Assembly (NCBI RefSeq): GCF_002934545.1
Contig: NZ_PTJA01000003.1
Location: 372,001 to 436,000, forward strand
Direction of reading: 5' to 3'
DNA from: Lacrimispora xylanisolvens
GTDB taxonomy: Bacteria > Bacillota > Clostridia > Lachnospirales > Lachnospiraceae
Length of the DNA: 64,000 bases
In this document: positions 63,571-64,000 of the stretch, in pieces
Numbering within the stretch: position 1 is the stretch's first letter
How the letters are laid out: the number at the start of each line of letters is the position of its first letter
Position numbers and translations under genes: made by a program
Notes under the pieces: model-generated
The model's database searches: none
The model's input: only the letters and a program-made list of their open reading frames with translations
What the model was told of the DNA's origin: nothing

Positions 63571-64000
63571 ATGAGTAAAAAGCTTATGGCGGTTTTACTG
63601 AGTATATGTTGTATTTTGCTTCAGGTGTCAACAGCCTTTGCACTGGAAGGAACGTGGCACGATCCTTATGGGTTAAATGATATTTATGAAATAGAACCTA
63701 CGGAGCGATCACCAAGGAATCCGGCCGCAGGCCAGTCTGTGCGGATACACAGCACCACCTGGCCTGTGGAATTCGGACAAAAGGTTTGGATTTCCTACAC
63801 TGTCAATGGTATCAAAAAGACGGATGTAGGGGCTGGCTGGTCTTATAACAGCGAAAATAATTCATACTGGGAGGCGAATTTAGGTTCCTTTGCAAAAGGG
63901 GATGTTGTGCAGTATACGGTTCATGCAGACGCAAACGACAAAAACGCCAAAACCATTGGTCCCTTTACCTTTCACGTGACTGACTGGGAAAAGGTTAAAT
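63571..64000 (+). CDS. Secreted protein, N-terminal part (3' truncated by window)
   Basis: The frame from the ATG at 63571 (after AATGGAGGGGTAAT) stays open to the window end. A classical signal peptide is visible (MSKKLMAVLLSICCILLQ, then VSTAFA before LEG). After it comes a beta-sandwich-like domain with Trp/Tyr-rich strands (WPVEFGQKVWISYTVNG, NSYWEANLGSFAKGD), similar to the start of surface glycosidases. It is probably an extracellular enzyme or binding protein supplying sugar to the importer. Only about 143 residues are present, so the family is not assigned. Confidence 0.75.
   Translation, partial: MSKKLMAVLLSICCILLQVSTAFALEGTWHDPYGLNDIYEIEPTERSPRNPAAGQSVRIHSTTWPVEFGQKVWISYTVNGIKKTDVGAGWSYNSENNSYWEANLGSFAKGDVVQYTVHADANDKNAKTIGPFTFHVTDWEKVK

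Noticed and set aside
1-64000. CRISPR arrays, tRNA or rRNA genes
   Set aside because: No regularly spaced repeats, cloverleaf-like segments or conserved rRNA blocks were seen on either strand.

Overview
The window reads as a chromosomal segment of a spore-forming, Gram-positive Clostridia, most likely a Lachnospiraceae-type anaerobe. Evidence: an alpha/beta-type small acid-soluble spore protein, YlbJ and GerW/YtfJ sporulation proteins, an Agr-type quorum-sensing locus, RecU, RqcH, the gene order rsmD-coaD-ylbJ, smc-ftsY and asp23-fakA-recG, and strong AGGAGG ribosome binding sites. No rRNA, tRNA, CRISPR array or intact insertion sequence was recognised.

Layout. 1-3.8 kb: end of smc, then ftsY and ilvA. 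3.8-7.2 kb: Agr-like locus (LytTR regulator and GHKL kinase on the minus strand, diverging from agrB and a very small agrD-like gene without cysteine). 7.2-34.5 kb: housekeeping core (rqcH, yicC-gmk-rpoZ, rimO-pgsA-cinA, two paired genes of unknown function, sporulation genes, rpmB, asp23-fakA-recG, udk, ssp, rsmD-coaD, ylbJ, rRNA-modifying enzymes, YgiQ, recU). 35-41 kb: histidine operon hisZ-G-D-B-A-IE with a textbook promoter and terminator. hisC, hisH and an intact hisF are absent here; hisIE carries a degenerate HisF-like N-terminal domain.

41-51.4 kb is an AT-rich accessory island. It encodes two VgrG/gpD-like spike proteins, a possible DcrB-like protein, a PAAR-like DUF4280 protein, a candidate adaptor, a large protein with a His-Gly...Cys pattern like clan CD cysteine peptidases, a membrane-anchored protein (possible immunity protein), and a CHAP peptidase. 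No sheath, tube or baseplate genes are present. The right side of the island carries a decayed second copy of the sequence on its left side (hisE 3' end, his terminator, part of an AraC-type regulator gene), so the island lies between diverged direct repeats. A subtilisin-like protease without a signal peptide follows.

53.7-64 kb is a carbohydrate-use operon with higher GC by eye: an (alpha/alpha)6-type glycosidase, a GH65 phosphorylase/hydrolase, a LacI-type repressor, an ABC sugar importer (lipoprotein plus two permeases) and a short GH31 alpha-glycosidase, from a promoter with a LacI-like operator. A truncated secreted protein runs off the end. Together these suggest import of an alpha-linked oligosaccharide and its breakdown in the cytoplasm.

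The most unusual parts are the orphan spike/effector island with its flanking repeats, the cysteine-less agrD candidate and the HisF-like/HisIE fusion.
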